Positions 21,927 through 34,215 of a DNA stretch of 64,000 nt are shown here, piece after piece. Position 1 is the stretch's first letter. The number at the start of each line of letters is the position of its first letter. The notes beneath the pieces were generated by a model that was given only the letters and a program-made list of their open reading frames with translations, was not told where the DNA came from and made no database searches. The translations under genes were made by a program, and so were the position numbers. This DNA comes from Tubulanus polymorphus (taxonomy: Eukaryota > Nemertea > Palaeonemertea > Tubulaniformes > Tubulanidae): the NCBI RefSeq assembly GCF_964204645.1, contig NC_134027.1, positions 11,336,485-11,400,484 on the forward strand, in the 5' to 3' direction.

Positions 21927-22226
21927 AGCCACTACCACTGGAGACGATTTGGCTCGGGGCAAAATTGGCACGGATCAGTCAAATTTGGCCCGGGCCTAAT
22001 TGGAGAGTGCATTCACACATAAACCACTCACTTGATATTAAACCATGCTCAAACAAAGCGAAGTGAGTCACTTCCGGAACTAGTTGCAATTCACACGCAA
22101 TAATATAACTGGTGCTAAAAATTTGGCTCGGGTCTGGTCCGACGTTTTTGATCGGGCCAAACAGGCTTGTTTGGCACCCATGTTAACAGTTGTTCTGGAC
22201 CAAAAAACGCTCGCCTGATTGTGGCT
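21927..22226 (+). mobile_element. family A short TIR element, full-length
   Basis: AGCCACTACCACTGGAGACG to CGCCTGATTGTGGCT. It contains AAACAAAGCGAAGTGAGTCA and AGTTGCAATTCACACGCAAT. The ends are somewhat eroded. Confidence 0.88.
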
Positions 22227-23040
22227 ATGATTGCCTGAACATGAGAAGATTTCGATTTCAATTCATTCCATAAGAAAGCATGTTATCATAGCATTTACAA
22301 ACAGAACAAAAATAAAATTAAGAAGGCTTTTTTATGAGGGCCAAGCAAAGACCAAAAGGCAAACACCCTTGAAAAGTAAAAAAAGCAGAAAAAGAAAACA
22401 AGAAAAGAATGGAAAAGACGGTGAAAAATATTGAGGATGAAGATAACCTGTGTGTGTGTGTGTATCCACATATAAGCACTGTGTGTGAAACCGGCATACA
22501 AAATTCAGTATTTACTCGCGAAATAATCACCTAAATATCATCTGAAACGTACTTTCGCTTGGAGACTTCCTTCCTGATCAAATAATAATAAAAAGTGTTA
22601 CGACCAACTTTCGCCCCTCGAGACGCGAATCGAATCGGCGCACAACGAACCTCATGGCGAGGCGTTCGCCGGTGTCGTGTTCGTTTCGCGCCGTCGTGCG
22701 AAAGACCCGACAACCCAGCAACAAAACTCATTGTTGTTTTTAACGGTATGTTTTTTTAGCGCAAATTCGTGCGCCTTTACCCGCCGGCAAGGTTTGCGCA
22801 TATGTGAATAATACTTATTGATCAAGCGATATCTAACGGCAAATGATGCTAACGCTAAATCTTCCAGCGCGCGCGACGATTATCTATACGATGCCAAGTG
22901 GCCGCAATTTATTGCGTTTATAGTCGGTATGTCATTACAAAAACTGCCATCTCCTTCGAGGCAAGTGTTTCTTTTTCTATACGTGACTAAGTATGTTTGT
23001 TTTTTCTGAACTTTGAAATGACGGTAAAAAAAAGAAAATA
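22227..23040. other. unassigned; short (GT)n
   Basis: A (GT)n lies at 22450-22464. Lys-rich frames at 22231-22434 come from A-rich sequence. The CpG-rich block 22610-22740 has no recognised function. Confidence 0.4.
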
Positions 23041-23135
23041 AACCGCGATATCTCCACCCAAATTTTTTTACACTGACTTTTTGAAGGGCACTTTGTGAAA
23101 ATTTAAGGGGGTTCGTTGGCTAAACCCCTCGACAT
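23041..23135 (-). mobile_element. family H fragment
   Basis: On the minus strand it keeps the GGGGTTTAGCCAACGAACCC and TGCCCTTCAAAAAGTCAGTG boxes of family H. Confidence 0.5.
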
Positions 23136-23465
23136 GGGAATTTCCGTTTCCCTCCCTATCTCTCCTCCCCTCCCCCAGCGAAACATGTCAGGCGGAGTGA
23201 GGTATTATCTCTACATTACAAACAAAAATCGACATTAATCATTTGGAAAGAAAAGAGTTTTAATGGCTTCGAGATCACGATAGCCCGGTGAATTTCAACG
23301 ATAAACGATCAATCATCAGAAATTCGGATCATGCCGAGATAAATCACGGTTTGTCGTCCGACGGCGAAGATGCATAGAGTTATATAAGGTTCGAGCTTGT
23401 GTTATCGCAAAAACCACACAAAAAGTATATCGATATTTTAACGAAATAGGCCTATGATAAACTAT

Positions 23466-23815
23466 CGAGAATGACGAACTCGAAAGTTTATCGACGCCTT
23501 GGAAAATAACATGAACAATGAATGATATAATACGAATAACACAATACTAAGGAACAATGAAGTTAATATGAATTGAATATATCAATAATTGAATTGAATT
23601 GAACTGACCAGCAACCAGTCTAACCCCAATATTGATGATGTAGCGCACATCCACTCATACGATATTCTTATTCTTATCAAAAATACATGGAAATTCCATG
23701 AAATAGAAAATAAATAGGGTCATGAAATTAAATTGATTACAAAATGAACGTCAATATTGATGATGTAGTGCACATCAGATCACACAGAACCCCTTAAATA
23801 ATGCATAGTATTGTT
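23466..23815 (-). mobile_element. family E interspersed repeat
   Basis: GACGCCTTGGAAAATAACAT at one end, (AATTG)n near 23585-23605, two copies of the TTGATGATGTAG(C/T)GCACAT box, and CACACAGAACCCCTTAAATA at the other end. Confidence 0.8.
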
Positions 23816-24095
23816 TTCAATATATCCAAACTTTTTTATAACGGATTTACGGCCTTAACAAATACTTCTGAGGTTGGTTCCATTGTCAAAAGTGATCTCA
23901 AATCCGAAGATTGGTCTTACATTGTTAGATTGGCTATAGAACTAAGTTGGTCTTCTACATGTACTGGTGTTTGGTCTAAGCCCATGACTATGGAACCTGA
24001 TACATTGTTGTTAAAAAGTCGGCTGGCTAGTTCAGTAGATTCAGCGACAGCAAATACCAGCAATATTGCAATATTTCAATATCTAGCGCTCTAGC
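23816..24095. repeat. diverged relatives of the 52.5-kb minisatellite
   Basis: GGTCTTACATTGTTAGATTG then GCTATAGAACTAAG recalls the ~45-bp units at 52542-52810 (TTAGRTTGGTTATAGAACCA). The plus frame 23801-24094 is open, but its repeat origin makes coding unlikely. Confidence 0.35.
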
Positions 24096-24530
24096 TGCGT
24101 GACACAAAATCAACACAGCAACCATGTTGATATCGAAAGTGTAATAGAGACAGAGTTGGTCGTGCGCTATATTACAAGGACACAAAACAATTTCTTATTG
24201 TCCAGGGTCACATTCTAATACACAACATAACGAACGGCTATGAATATCTGCCAATCATACAGCTAATCTACCGGAAATCGTTATAGAAATCTTCTAGATT
24301 CGTGGCACCACGCGGTGAGCCTGAGGCTTTTGCCGACCGCGATGTGCACATCTGTAGAAAATAGAAAATGACAGGCATGGATCCAGAAGGGGTTCGAACT
24401 CCCCTTTTTTGACCAAGTTCCCTTTTAAAAATCAAATGTGAAAATTTCCAACTGACGTTGATCTAAGACAAGAGTCCACAGTATTTCTAACAGTCTTAAT
24501 TCTTAGGTGTAGGTGGTCTTGGTCATCCTC
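24096..24530. other. unassigned
   Basis: GGGGTTCGAACTCCCC at 24391-24406 is B-box-like and palindromic. No accompanying A box is seen. Confidence 0.4.
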
Positions 24531-24830
24531 CCCTCTGCAGGGATTCGAACCTGATGGCATCGAGATTGCCATGGTATGAAACCCTGCCACACAAGACCAA
24601 GTGCGCAGCTCCATGCGCAGCTTAGATGATGTCATTATTAGCCAATCAGAAATCCAGTTTTATTTTAGCCCGGGTTTTCCCATTTATATAGTTCTTCATC
24701 CGTGAAATTTACTTCAGCGATAATACAAGCAATCTGATTGGTGCAAGTTTTCGTGTGGCAAAGCAGGGGTTCATGCCGATGCTGAGTGTAGCGATGCCAT
24801 CAGGTTCGAATCCCTGCTATGGGAGGATGG
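24531..24830. mobile_element. family F foldback element, full-length
   Basis: 300 bp with ~40-bp inverted arms at 24531-24571 and 24791-24830. Both contain GGTTCGAATCCCTGC (or its complement), a consensus Pol III B box. The interior has CCAATCAG and CTGATTGG boxes and a TATATAG near the middle. It combines foldback architecture with tRNA-like sequence. Confidence 0.75.
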
Positions 24831-24957
24831 TCTTAGGTGTCACTGCATAGTGACACCCCAGTAATATGCAATAAAAATTGCATAAAAATGTACCTAAATT
24901 TTCAAATTGTGATAATATACCCCAGACCCCCGTAAGAGCATCACGATTGCCAGGACG

Positions 24958-25135
24958 CCCACCACCCGGGTCCGCCACGAGTAAATTACCCTTGTCATAC
25001 GAGGTGAATCCTCCCATTTCTCCAAGCCTGAATGAGCAGCGTTCATCCCACCACCCGGGTCCGCCACGAGTAAATTACCCTTGTCATACGAGGTGAATCC
25101 TCCCATTTCTCCAAGCCTGAATGAGCAGCGTTCAT
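24958..25135. repeat. perfect 89-bp tandem duplication
   Basis: Units 24958-25046 and 25047-25135 are identical as read (CCCACCACCCGGGTCCGCCA to GAGCAGCGTTCAT). Identity implies a very recent duplication or an assembly artefact. Minus-strand frames across it simply repeat the same peptide. Confidence 0.9.
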
Positions 25136-25871
25136 CGTCGTACTACTTCGAGAAGCGTTCGTTTTTTCCGTCTAAGTAAAAGCTTCGAAACATGATCGGC
25201 GGCGTACTTCGTCTTCACGGCGAAATATGAATTATTGCGAAACGAACGCGTCAACTCCCGACTTCGGCGCGAACGACCAACGGCGACATAGGTATCACAG
25301 CGATCGTTTGACAAGCGATTGACTTAATGGAAACAAATGCGCGCAATCAAACGCGCGAAAAAACTAGCGAAACTCGATTGGACTGATTCCTTACATCGAC
25401 GACGACGAGGCGAATCCTACCGCTGTTAATAAGATTGTCAACGCTAAGATGAAAGATAACTCGCAGTGAAAATGTTAAGCTACGAACAGATCAATTTTCC
25501 GACTGATCAAACAAAATGAGTCGCCCGACAGACAGACGCAGAGCTTTTGTTGACACGGACAGAGGAGCGTCGAAAACGGAATGATTCGATGAAAGTTATT
25601 CGACTGCGCGTTGCTTTTTCTAGACAACGGTCGTTTTCTCTTCGTAAATAAAAACCGATCGAGTCCACGGATGATCTACGAACGTTTAAACTGATTTTCT
25701 TTCCGGCTTGTCAAATCATCGGATTTTTCATTCGCGAAACGTTAAGCGCTGTTTCTGACGTTTAAACGGGTTCAAGAATTCTTATTTTTCCGATTGACGG
25801 GGCGGGGGATCGATACCGCAGAGAGGAACGTTCCGCCAAGAAACTCCGCCATTGCCGGGATTCAAACCCAT
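25136..25871. other. unassigned CpG-rich block
   Basis: Richer in CpG than the surroundings, with many TCG/CGA words. It could be regulatory. No motif set or exon is recognised. Confidence 0.35.
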
Positions 25872-26100
25872 CAGGGTGGTCACTTTTCGTCCATTTACAA
25901 ATCCTCTGAGTTTTCCGCGTTATTACACAAAATTCCCTGAGTGAATCAGAGAAATTTTCTAGGTTTTAAATTTTATGATTTACTCATCTTTCATTGAATC
26001 CCTTACGTAGTCAATAGCATTATCTGAAATTACCAGGTTTTTTGTAAAATTTGTCAAATTCCAAGTTTTCGCTTATTGTTTCTAGAGTTTTCTAGGCAGC
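25872..26100. mobile_element. family K hAT-like fragment
   Basis: Starts CAGGGTGGTCACTTTTCG, a typical hAT-type end, then CTGAGTGAATCAGAGAAATT and ATTTGTCAAATTCCAAG boxes. The right end is not visible. A family F scrap (GGGATTCAAACCCATCA) abuts it at 25857-25873. Confidence 0.55.
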
Positions 26101-26461
26101 AAGATTGAAGGCTGAAGCAATTATTCAGCCTATACCAACTGGCCCCGATTGCTTAATTACATAGCAAAGCATTAATCTCATCATACTCAATTCGATATAC
26201 TGAAAAATTATCGCAGACCATTAGATGATGAAACACTAATGGAATGTCCAGGTAAATTCCTCGCGAGCTCAAACAAACAGATGATTGATGAGAGAATGAA
26301 CGCATTAGCTAAAAAAACGACTAATGACTATTTCGGACCGATCATCAAAATCTATCGTTGTTTGGCGATCGTTTAATGTGATTTAACTCATGCATGAACA
26401 CGACATGGATTCACTTATTATCTAATCTAACTGAGACACACATACACACAGCTATTAAACA
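26101..26461. other. unassigned
   Basis: No recognisable feature. Confidence 0.4.
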
Positions 26462-26965
26462 GACGAGCCATAGGCGAAAACGGTTCTGGGGCTCAGGCTC
26501 GAACTCTGAAATTACCTCGCATTAGTTCCCATCACATTTTAGATACGTAAGCGTTAGCTAAATTTTGTCGAGTCAAATTTTCAAATTTCGACCCCGTTTC
26601 TAAGTTATGAGGTCATCTTCAAGGTCATGTTGCTGAATAACAGTTTCTAGTACCTAGTTCTGTCGCTAGGTGGCGCATTGGGTCCATTTTCTGCACTGCA
26701 CATGACTCCCATACTAATATTGTCCCTAAGTTTCATCAAGATCGAAGCTAAGTCGCTGAAGACGGACACACACAGAAGTTAACTTCAAGGTCATGTTGCT
26801 GAAAAACAGTTTTTAGTGACTAGTTCTGTCGCTAGGTGGCGCATTGGGTCCATTCAATGCGCTGCAAAATAAGACTCCCTAACCAATATTGCACCCTAAG
26901 TTTTGACGTTAAGTCGCTGAAGACACACACAGAAACACAGACAGACAGTACGAGAATAAGGGTTT
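26462..26965 (+). repeat. family G repeat with internal 166-bp duplication
   Basis: Begins GACGAGCCATAGGCGAAAAC. The unit starting CTTCAAGGTCATGTTGCTGA occurs at 26617 and 26783, each carrying GTCGCTAGGTGGCGCATTGG and ending in CTAAGTCGCTGAAGAC and ACACAGA words. A single-unit copy is at 47563-47945. It resembles common long interspersed repeats of marine invertebrates. Its class is unknown. Confidence 0.7.
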
Positions 26966-27631
26966 CGTAACAGAAGACCAAGAAACAAAATCATAATTTT
27001 CAATACTATAGTGGTATCGAAATTATCTATATAAAGAGCTTTGAAATCCTTTTACGATTTAAAGCACTCTCATATCATTACATCGTCATTTTCACTATAT
27101 GTGATGCGTAGTTCTAGGTACAGCCGCACTTTTTAAACGGGACAGTGATATATACATATATGACGAAGCGAGAAAAACTACTGGGGATATCGGAATTTTA
27201 TCGCTATTAGAGAAATCAGCGGCATTTCAACAAAAAAATCCGGTCCAAATTGACGGAACGCAATTATTTCGATCGGAGCTACGAATTGATAATCCCGCGT
27301 TTCGATTATCGTGTCAGGGTGTCAACGTATCCGCCGTCATAATATTGATATACAATTATCGCGTTTCGCAAACGCACGGCCGGAATTGAAATCAAACGGT
27401 TTTACGACCGATAAAAGTGTATCATGCAGAATCGAGTCGGCTCATTTACAAGGCAATAATCTTCTAAATGCCTACCATTTAGAGCCATTAACGCATTTGC
27501 GACTCATAGGCCATTAATTGCGAATCATCGCGCGCACGGTGTATGCTATCCTTAATTTGCTGCTATTCAATACGCTGAGAATTTTTTGCTATTTGTTGGC
27601 GTGAAATCCGTGTCATCAGCGCCGATCTATA
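26966..27631. other. unassigned
   Basis: The frame 27311-27517 is not recognised. No repeats are seen. Confidence 0.4.
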
Positions 27632-27937
27632 AGCCACCATCACACAAGCGTTTTTGGTACCGTGCGAAATTAGGCCTGGAACAACTGTTTACATAGGTGC
27701 CAAAAGGGCCTGTGATTGTTTGGCCCAGGGCATAATTGGCCGGACCAAATTTTAGCACGGGACAAATGATTGTGTTTGAATTGCAACTGGTTCCGGAAAT
27801 AATCTTCTCACTTTGTTTGAGCATTGTTTAGTATCCAGTGAGAAGTTAACCTGTGAACGCGCTCTCTAATTAGTCACAGGCCAAATTTAAAAAATTGGTC
27901 CTGATACTGATCAAATCGTCTCCGTGTGATTTAGATC
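27632..27937 (-). mobile_element. family A short TIR element
   Basis: AGCCACCATCACACAAGCG to TCGTCTCCGTGTGAT, with the right terminus decayed. Contains GAGCATTGTTTAGTATCCAG. Confidence 0.85.
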
Positions 27938-28633
27938 TTAGGACAGATGACAAATATCTAAATACCCTATTTTGTGCATAGGAAGTGCCCTTTTCTCTAC
28001 CTCAACCCTTTTTTATATTCCTGGATCCGCCCCTCCGGGTCATTTTAACAAAATCAATTAGAATGTTCCGAGATGATCCGTCGATCAGTCGCGAGGTAGC
28101 AGTTGGCCCGGGAGACACGCCCTCCTCCGGCTACTGCCGAGGTCGAACTTACGCGGGTCAATCGCAACAATCAGTTACGGGTGCCGAGTTCCGCCAAACC
28201 GAATGATTAGTTCGAGGATCACCACGCACGATTTTAATCAAAGGACGCGATAGTTTTATTTCAGTTATCAAGCCGACCACGTCACGCGAGACTCTCCGGC
28301 AAAATCCAATACACGGCCAACTCGATACGAAAACGATGTATTAGCCTTGTGAAATCGCAGCGTTCTATTTTGGTTACCAAGCGATCTGGCGAGATTTGTG
28401 CAAAATCAAGGCCACCGCAATATGAAATAGATGCATTAGCTTTATGAAACTGGAACCATGAGGCGGTTACAATTAATACGCTGTTGTATTTTTTGGCCTT
28501 CACATTGCCACAAAGACACAACGTCTCATTTTTGACCTTACAATCCAGAATGATTAGATAGATCATATTCTCAAAGTTTCATGGAACAAAATGTACATAT
28601 GAGTGGTTTTTGTAGTTTAACTTAATATCTATT
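27938..28633. other. unassigned
   Basis: Frames 27985-28206 (plus) and 28282-28566 (minus) are without recognisable content. Confidence 0.4.
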
Positions 28634-28948
28634 AGCCACAATCACGCGGGACGATTTGACCCGGAGTCGAATTTGGCCCGTGCCTTATTAGAGAGAGCGC
28701 GTTCGCACTTAAAACCACTCACTCGATACCAAACAAGCTTACACGAAGTAAAGTGAGTTACTTCGGAGGCCAGTTGCAATTAACACGCAATAATTTGACC
28801 CGTGCTAAATTCTAGCTCAGGCCTTGTCCGACGTTTCTGGTGAGGTCAAAAAGGCACACAGGTCAATTTGGCACCCGTGTAAACAGTTGTTCCGGGCCTA
28901 ACTTGGCGATATCTGGCCTGTGCCAAAAATGCTTGCGCCGTTGTGGCT
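28634..28948 (+). mobile_element. family A element beside a B end
   Basis: AGCCACAATCACGCGGGACG to GCGCCGTTGTGGCT, full-length. Immediately to the right, ATTCGTCCGTTCCTACTTC at 28966-28984 resembles a family B right end, again pairing A with B. Confidence 0.85.
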
Positions 28949-29345
28949 ATCTAGTGACCTTCAGATTCGTCCGTTCCTACTTCATATGCACGGATAATTA
29001 TGAACGGATTATAGCCGCCGGGACATGTCAATAGTGAACAATCGCGTCCACCCGGCTATATAAGCTAATGCAAGTCGATGTCTGATGTCGTATTATAGTA
29101 ATTATATGGTTTAACCACGTTGACCGTTGCGAGTCCTGTCGTCGCTGCAGCAATAGCCGCACACATAGCGGGAACAATTCAGCCGTGATGTTTATTTGAA
29201 AATTTAATGAACTGTATTCACCAGAGCGCTTTAAAGCGGCATAGGCGGATGGTCCGCTTGAGACACGACGGCAATAGAAAGACATTCGACGGCTTCATCT
29301 TCCGAGACATTACAAAAATTTTCGACACGAAAATTTACCTTACAC

Positions 29346-29574
29346 GAAAGCTTTGCCGGACAAAAACTTGCGCCACCAATCAGATTGCTCGTTGTATAAT
29401 CGCCGAGGTAAATTTCAAGGAAGAACTATAAATGGTTAAAACAGGATATCTGATTGGCTGATAATGACATCATCTAAGCTGCGCGTGTAGCTGCGCACTC
29501 GGTCTAGTGTGGCAGGGTTTCGTACCGTGGCAATCTCGATGCCATCAGGTTCGAATCCCTGCCGGGGGAGGATG
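29346..29574 (+). mobile_element. family F foldback element, left arm lost
   Basis: The interior (CCAATCAGATTGCTCGTTG, TCTGATTGGCTGATAATGAC) and right arm (GATGCCATCAGGTTCGAATC) match 24531-24830. The left inverted arm is missing. Confidence 0.65.
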
Positions 29575-32419
29575 TTCAGATGAGGGACACAGCAGATCAA
29601 GGGACACTTTCATCTAGCTAAGCCGGTATCCGACAGAATCACTGAAAGAATGTACTATTAGTAGCAATCTTTAATGAAACAATGAGAACTCTATGCAAGT
29701 TCAACAACAATTTTCAATCGATATACACGATTGCTTATTGCGTTTACACAATTGCTTATTGCGTATACACGATAGTGCGGTTTAAATGAATTGATTTCAT
29801 GTAAACTACAGCTGTCGACAAGCGTGCTTCTTTCACTTTCAATTCGGCGCAATTTCCCCTTCAAATGTATACATACGCGCGTGAGTTAAAAATTAACCAG
29901 TGAGCAGATCTTGATAACCGAATACACGAATCGTGTCAAAACGAATCGCTATCGCCCGGGGTACGCGCCGGTAAATCATTTTGCGCGCTAGGGGCGACGA
30001 CGTCGCAGCAGCACCAGCTCGAACTATCCCTGTCAATAGCGCGAAAACCCGACCATTTTGTTGCTAGGTAATGCAGATTATAGCAATTTGATAAAACCAT
30101 ATCTCGCATAGCACCGAGACGGTTCCCCGAGGAACGGGCGAATATCGTCGTTAGAATGACAGTTTGTTCTTAGATAGAAATGCGAAAGCCACATCCAGCG
30201 GCCATATAGTGACGATCAGATCTATTTCGCTCAAGTATTAGATTTGTTTATGACAATGATGTAACTATTTTAAGTATAAATAGTATATGTGCCAACGTGC
30301 CAATATTTGAAACAAGGAACATTCATACTTTTTTACGGTGTCATGCATCTCTTTGGGGAAAAGTTACAGCTCAGAAGTCGCAAATACTTAAACGTTCGTG
30401 GGTGGAGAGACGCTACGAGGATTTAGGCAGGTTTTTGTCGGTCTCGTTCCGGAGATCTCTTTTGGCGCGTTCAGTTTCGACCAGAATGCGCTCTACCTAT
30501 TCAGGTATAGCATCATCTGTAAACCAGATAGAAGCGGCCGGTAGAGAGTTGTAATTCGGATAGCTATTCTTTGAGAGCTGAGATAAATTCGATCGAAACC
30601 TGCGTGAGCTCACGACTCCCGGCAATCCAGTCTAGACGTTCTAACCACTCGTCCTTAATTGAAAATGTCTCAAATTAGATATGTGCTTATCGAATATACG
30701 TAACGTCTGTCGTGCATCACCGCAGCATTGACGACAGACAGCGCTTGACGAGAGACACGGCCGAGAAAAATATCTCAACATCGCTCATCACATTGTCGAC
30801 AACCAATTTAGTATTTGTCTTTGGCGAGTGGCTTTCTCGAAAGAAAATAATTGTCACGCCGCCTGAAGGTCTGACAATGCGTAATGAGTCTCAGTCATCG
30901 AACGAGAGATGCTGCTCACTATTTTCGTTCGCAATCGGCTTCTCGATATAACGTCTCTCTCACGATGAAAGATGAAATCAATCGTATCATTATTTATTTC
31001 GATTTATTGCGAAGGAGATATTTACGATTCCACACGCCCGCGTACGCGGCTTACCTGCCGATAAGCTAGACGAGCTACTTAACGTTAGTTACAGGTCGTG
31101 GTTTCCTATGGTAGATTTTCTCCTTCTACAATCTATTAAGGGCATTAAACGATTTGAATAAATCGGCAGCGTGCGTATTCTGTTCTCGCCGACCAAAAGA
31201 ACGAGTTCGTTCGGCGCATAAGATTCTTTATCGTGGCACCAGAGTTATTGTAACCGAGTACCCACTACAGGTAATACGAATATAAACGATCAACCAGCTT
31301 CCGCGATATACGCGAAAACGGTTTCTCCGTCGTCGTAATGTGTCCCCGTAAAACCAGAAACCAAGCAACCATCGACGAACATCAGAGCCTGGCGTCCGAA
31401 GAAAAAAACACTAAATTAAGTCAGTCTTTGGTATCACTAGATCCTCAGTACAACCTTCTTACCGTACCCTTGCCAATGGTTTTTGCCAATATTCTCTGAA
31501 TTGATCGCTTATGATTTTTCAATACAACCCCCTGCAAGTGCATTTAAGCAATCCAAGGCGATAACCACCATCTTTATTCTTTGGCGTTTACTAGTTGGAT
31601 GATTAATGGCTCAATATTGTTATTTGGGATTTAGGAAGTTAAGAACAACTTTTGCACTATAAACGGCCAGTCTGTTGCAGGGTTTTCCCCCTTACTTCGT
31701 AGTGTAAATGATACAATGAACGTTGCTTTTATATAGTAAACTAGCCCATATCACTCCTTGGCTTCGTGCCAAGGTCTGTTTTCAATCCAAATTCGGAGAA
31801 TTGGCATATACCATAGGAAAGGATCTAACACTTGAAGGAAACATGCCCGTCGAGAACCGTGTCAGGATACATTATCTCGGAAAGGCTCGAAAACATTCCG
31901 AGGATATGTTATCATCTTTCGGAAAGGCTCGTCGGTCGGTTAGCTAATGCATCGCTTTCCCCGCATTGTCAGATTGAAAAGTTATGACAACAGATCTATA
32001 TATGCATAATACAAATATATCTACGTGTAATATCTATGATATAAATTCGCCCGCCGTCAACCTTAGCCGACTTTCTGATGTTGGCAGACCACTTAGATGA
32101 CCATTTATAATTCCCCGAAGCCGAGTTAAGCGTTCCCGACCCGATGGGAATAATCCTTTACTTTCGGTAATACCTGGGTGAGAGGATACGATTATTCACG
32201 TCAACAGGTCACCGATAACTCATACGGACACTTTTCGATGCCTCTCGAAGGTGCATTTACGCCGCGCCGCGTCAGACCGGTTTCGAGAGAAGCTATGCGA
32301 CATCATTAGAACGCTCGATACGATCTATCCGAATACGGCTTAAAACGCCTCAACATGATTAGATCGGATTCAGCTCGTTTTTACCATCGCCAGCTAAACA
32401 GGTTCAAGGTTTATCTTCT
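29575..32419. other. long unassigned stretch
   Basis: No gene is recognised. Plus frames 30297-30554, 30712-30951 and 31723-31947 are open, but none has a family signature. The minus strand of 30400-30550 also reads protein-like with stops, so coding status is undecided. Some 5S-like words near 32110-32170 are too weak to call. Confidence 0.35.
30620..30658 (-). mobile_element. tRNA-derived SINE head fragment
   Basis: On the minus strand GGACGAGTGGTTAGAACGTC is a good Pol III A-box region with tRNA-like context. No B box is within the expected distance. The same head occurs complete at 47004-47101. Confidence 0.35.
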
Positions 32420-32790
32420 TCGACGCCGTTAAAACCGTTACAATAATGTTTATATACATTGATACCTAGTATGTGTTATATATAAAGGGGTTCTGTGTCG
32501 ATGTGCATTACGTCATCAATATTCGTGTTTCAAAATAACAATTACGATTATGAATTTTGGCATTGATTATGTAACTTACTATATTTCATTACTCTCATTT
32601 CATTTTTGCTTAATTTTGATAATCATTTTTTGCGAGGATGTGCACTATCGTCATTGATATATCAGGATTAGACTGGTTGCCGGTCAATTCAACTATACAA
32701 TCAATATCATCCTTTTTATCGTCGACAATATTAAGCAATATGTGTCGTGTATCAAGGCGTCAACGAAGTTAGTTTTCTTGTTTACCCTAT
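32420..32790 (+). mobile_element. family E interspersed repeat, long copy
   Basis: GACGCCGTTAAAACCGTTAC to CAAGGCGTCAACGAAGTTAG. Includes GACTGGTTGCCGGTCAATTC and two TGCAC-containing boxes. One of the more complete copies. Confidence 0.8.
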
Positions 32791-33992
32791 TGATGGCCTA
32801 TGAGCCGATGCACTCTGCCACCACCGAATTGACGAGACCTGCTCGTTATTCATTTGACATGTTATTCTGGCCAATCTGTGTTTATCAAGCAAAGAATCTA
32901 TCATAAAAAACAAATGAAGTTCAAACCCCGATGCCCTCGCACAATTTACTGAAGACAAGAAGACATGTCGAGATTATTTTCTGCGAGATCCATATTCAGA
33001 TTCCGACTTAGACTCTCTAGAGTCTTGAGTTTCACTCCAATAAACCATCTGTGATTTGCTACTAACGCCATCTGCAGGATGCTGGATCTGTTCAGGGGTA
33101 GTTTTAAAGGTAAGGGTTATTTTCAGGGTAAGGCGACCCGACCGAAGGTGGTTAGGATCAGGTTTAATCAGGCTAGATAACACTTTAATAAGTAGAAATG
33201 ACGTGCACATTACAGTCAATGCATGTATCAGCATCTGCTCTCGATGGCTCAGTCAGTAGTGCATTGTGCTAGCATTTGTTGAATGTCGGGCTTTAATTTT
33301 GTATGCTAATTTACTCAAAATTTCACTTACATTCAACCCCCCCCCCCCCGATATACCCGCTCCCATATACCCGCACCCCCGCCTACTGCCAGGTTTTCTC
33401 AATTTTACATCTCTATACAAAAACACAGTAAAACGCTATATACTGCCATAATCTCTATACCGCCAAAATCATTCTGCACCGATTTGGGTGGTATATCGGG
33501 GTTGACTGCATATTTACTTTTTCAATGTATTCGATTTTCAAGTTCAGCACCTTCAAGCATTTGATAAGTCATTTGATACATTATTGCACTTTACGAACGA
33601 ATATCTCATGCGCAAGAGTCTATCACGCGAATATACGTGCGAGCCCCGATGCCCTTGCGCAATTCACAAAGGATGGAAGGGGGTCAAGACAATTTTCCTG
33701 TAAGCGTCGCCACGGCTACAAACAACGCCGTTAATGGAAGCGTCGCCAATTACGCTCGACCAGATGAACAAACGTCCGTCCTTTCGAACAACTCCGCGCT
33801 CTTCCTTGATGTCGTCATTACCGCACGGGAACGAAGATTATAGGCTATTTCTTTAAAGCTAGCCGCGCGACGACGACGACGACGAGTAGATCTATTTAGA
33901 AATGCCCGGAATTAATCAACATGAAAAAAAGTTTTCTCCGTCTAGGTACTGTACTCTTTTTCTTATCTTCTCCATCGCGGTAATGCCACTGA
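32791..33992. other. unassigned; SINE-like head at 33238-33275
   Basis: CGATGGCTCAGTCAGTAGTG at 33241-33260 resembles the 5' head and A box of a tRNA-derived SINE, without a B box. A C-run lies near 33340-33350. Frames 33525-33843 are not recognised. Confidence 0.35.
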
Positions 33993-34215
33993 AGCCGAGA
34001 TTACACGGCTAAGATGTGGCCTGGGCCCGATTGGCGCGGATCAGGCCCCCCGAGTCAAATTTGACGCGTGTTTAATTAGGTAGCGCCTTCATGCATAAAC
34101 AACTCACTTGACGCTAAATAATGCTCAAAGAAAGTGGAGTGAGTTACTTCCCAAACCAGTTGCAATTCGCACTCAATAATTCGCCAAATTCTCGAATGCT
34201 CGTGTGATCGCAGCT
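33993..34215 (+). mobile_element. family A element, internally deleted
   Basis: Both termini are present (AGCCGAGATTACACGG and CTCGTGTGATCGCAGCT), but it is only 223 bp. About 100 bp of the right half is deleted. Confidence 0.85.

Noticed and set aside
32100-32185. 5S rRNA-like words (GAGTTAAGCG, ACCTGGGTGAG)
   Set aside because: The order and spacing do not match 5S, and no promoter boxes line up.
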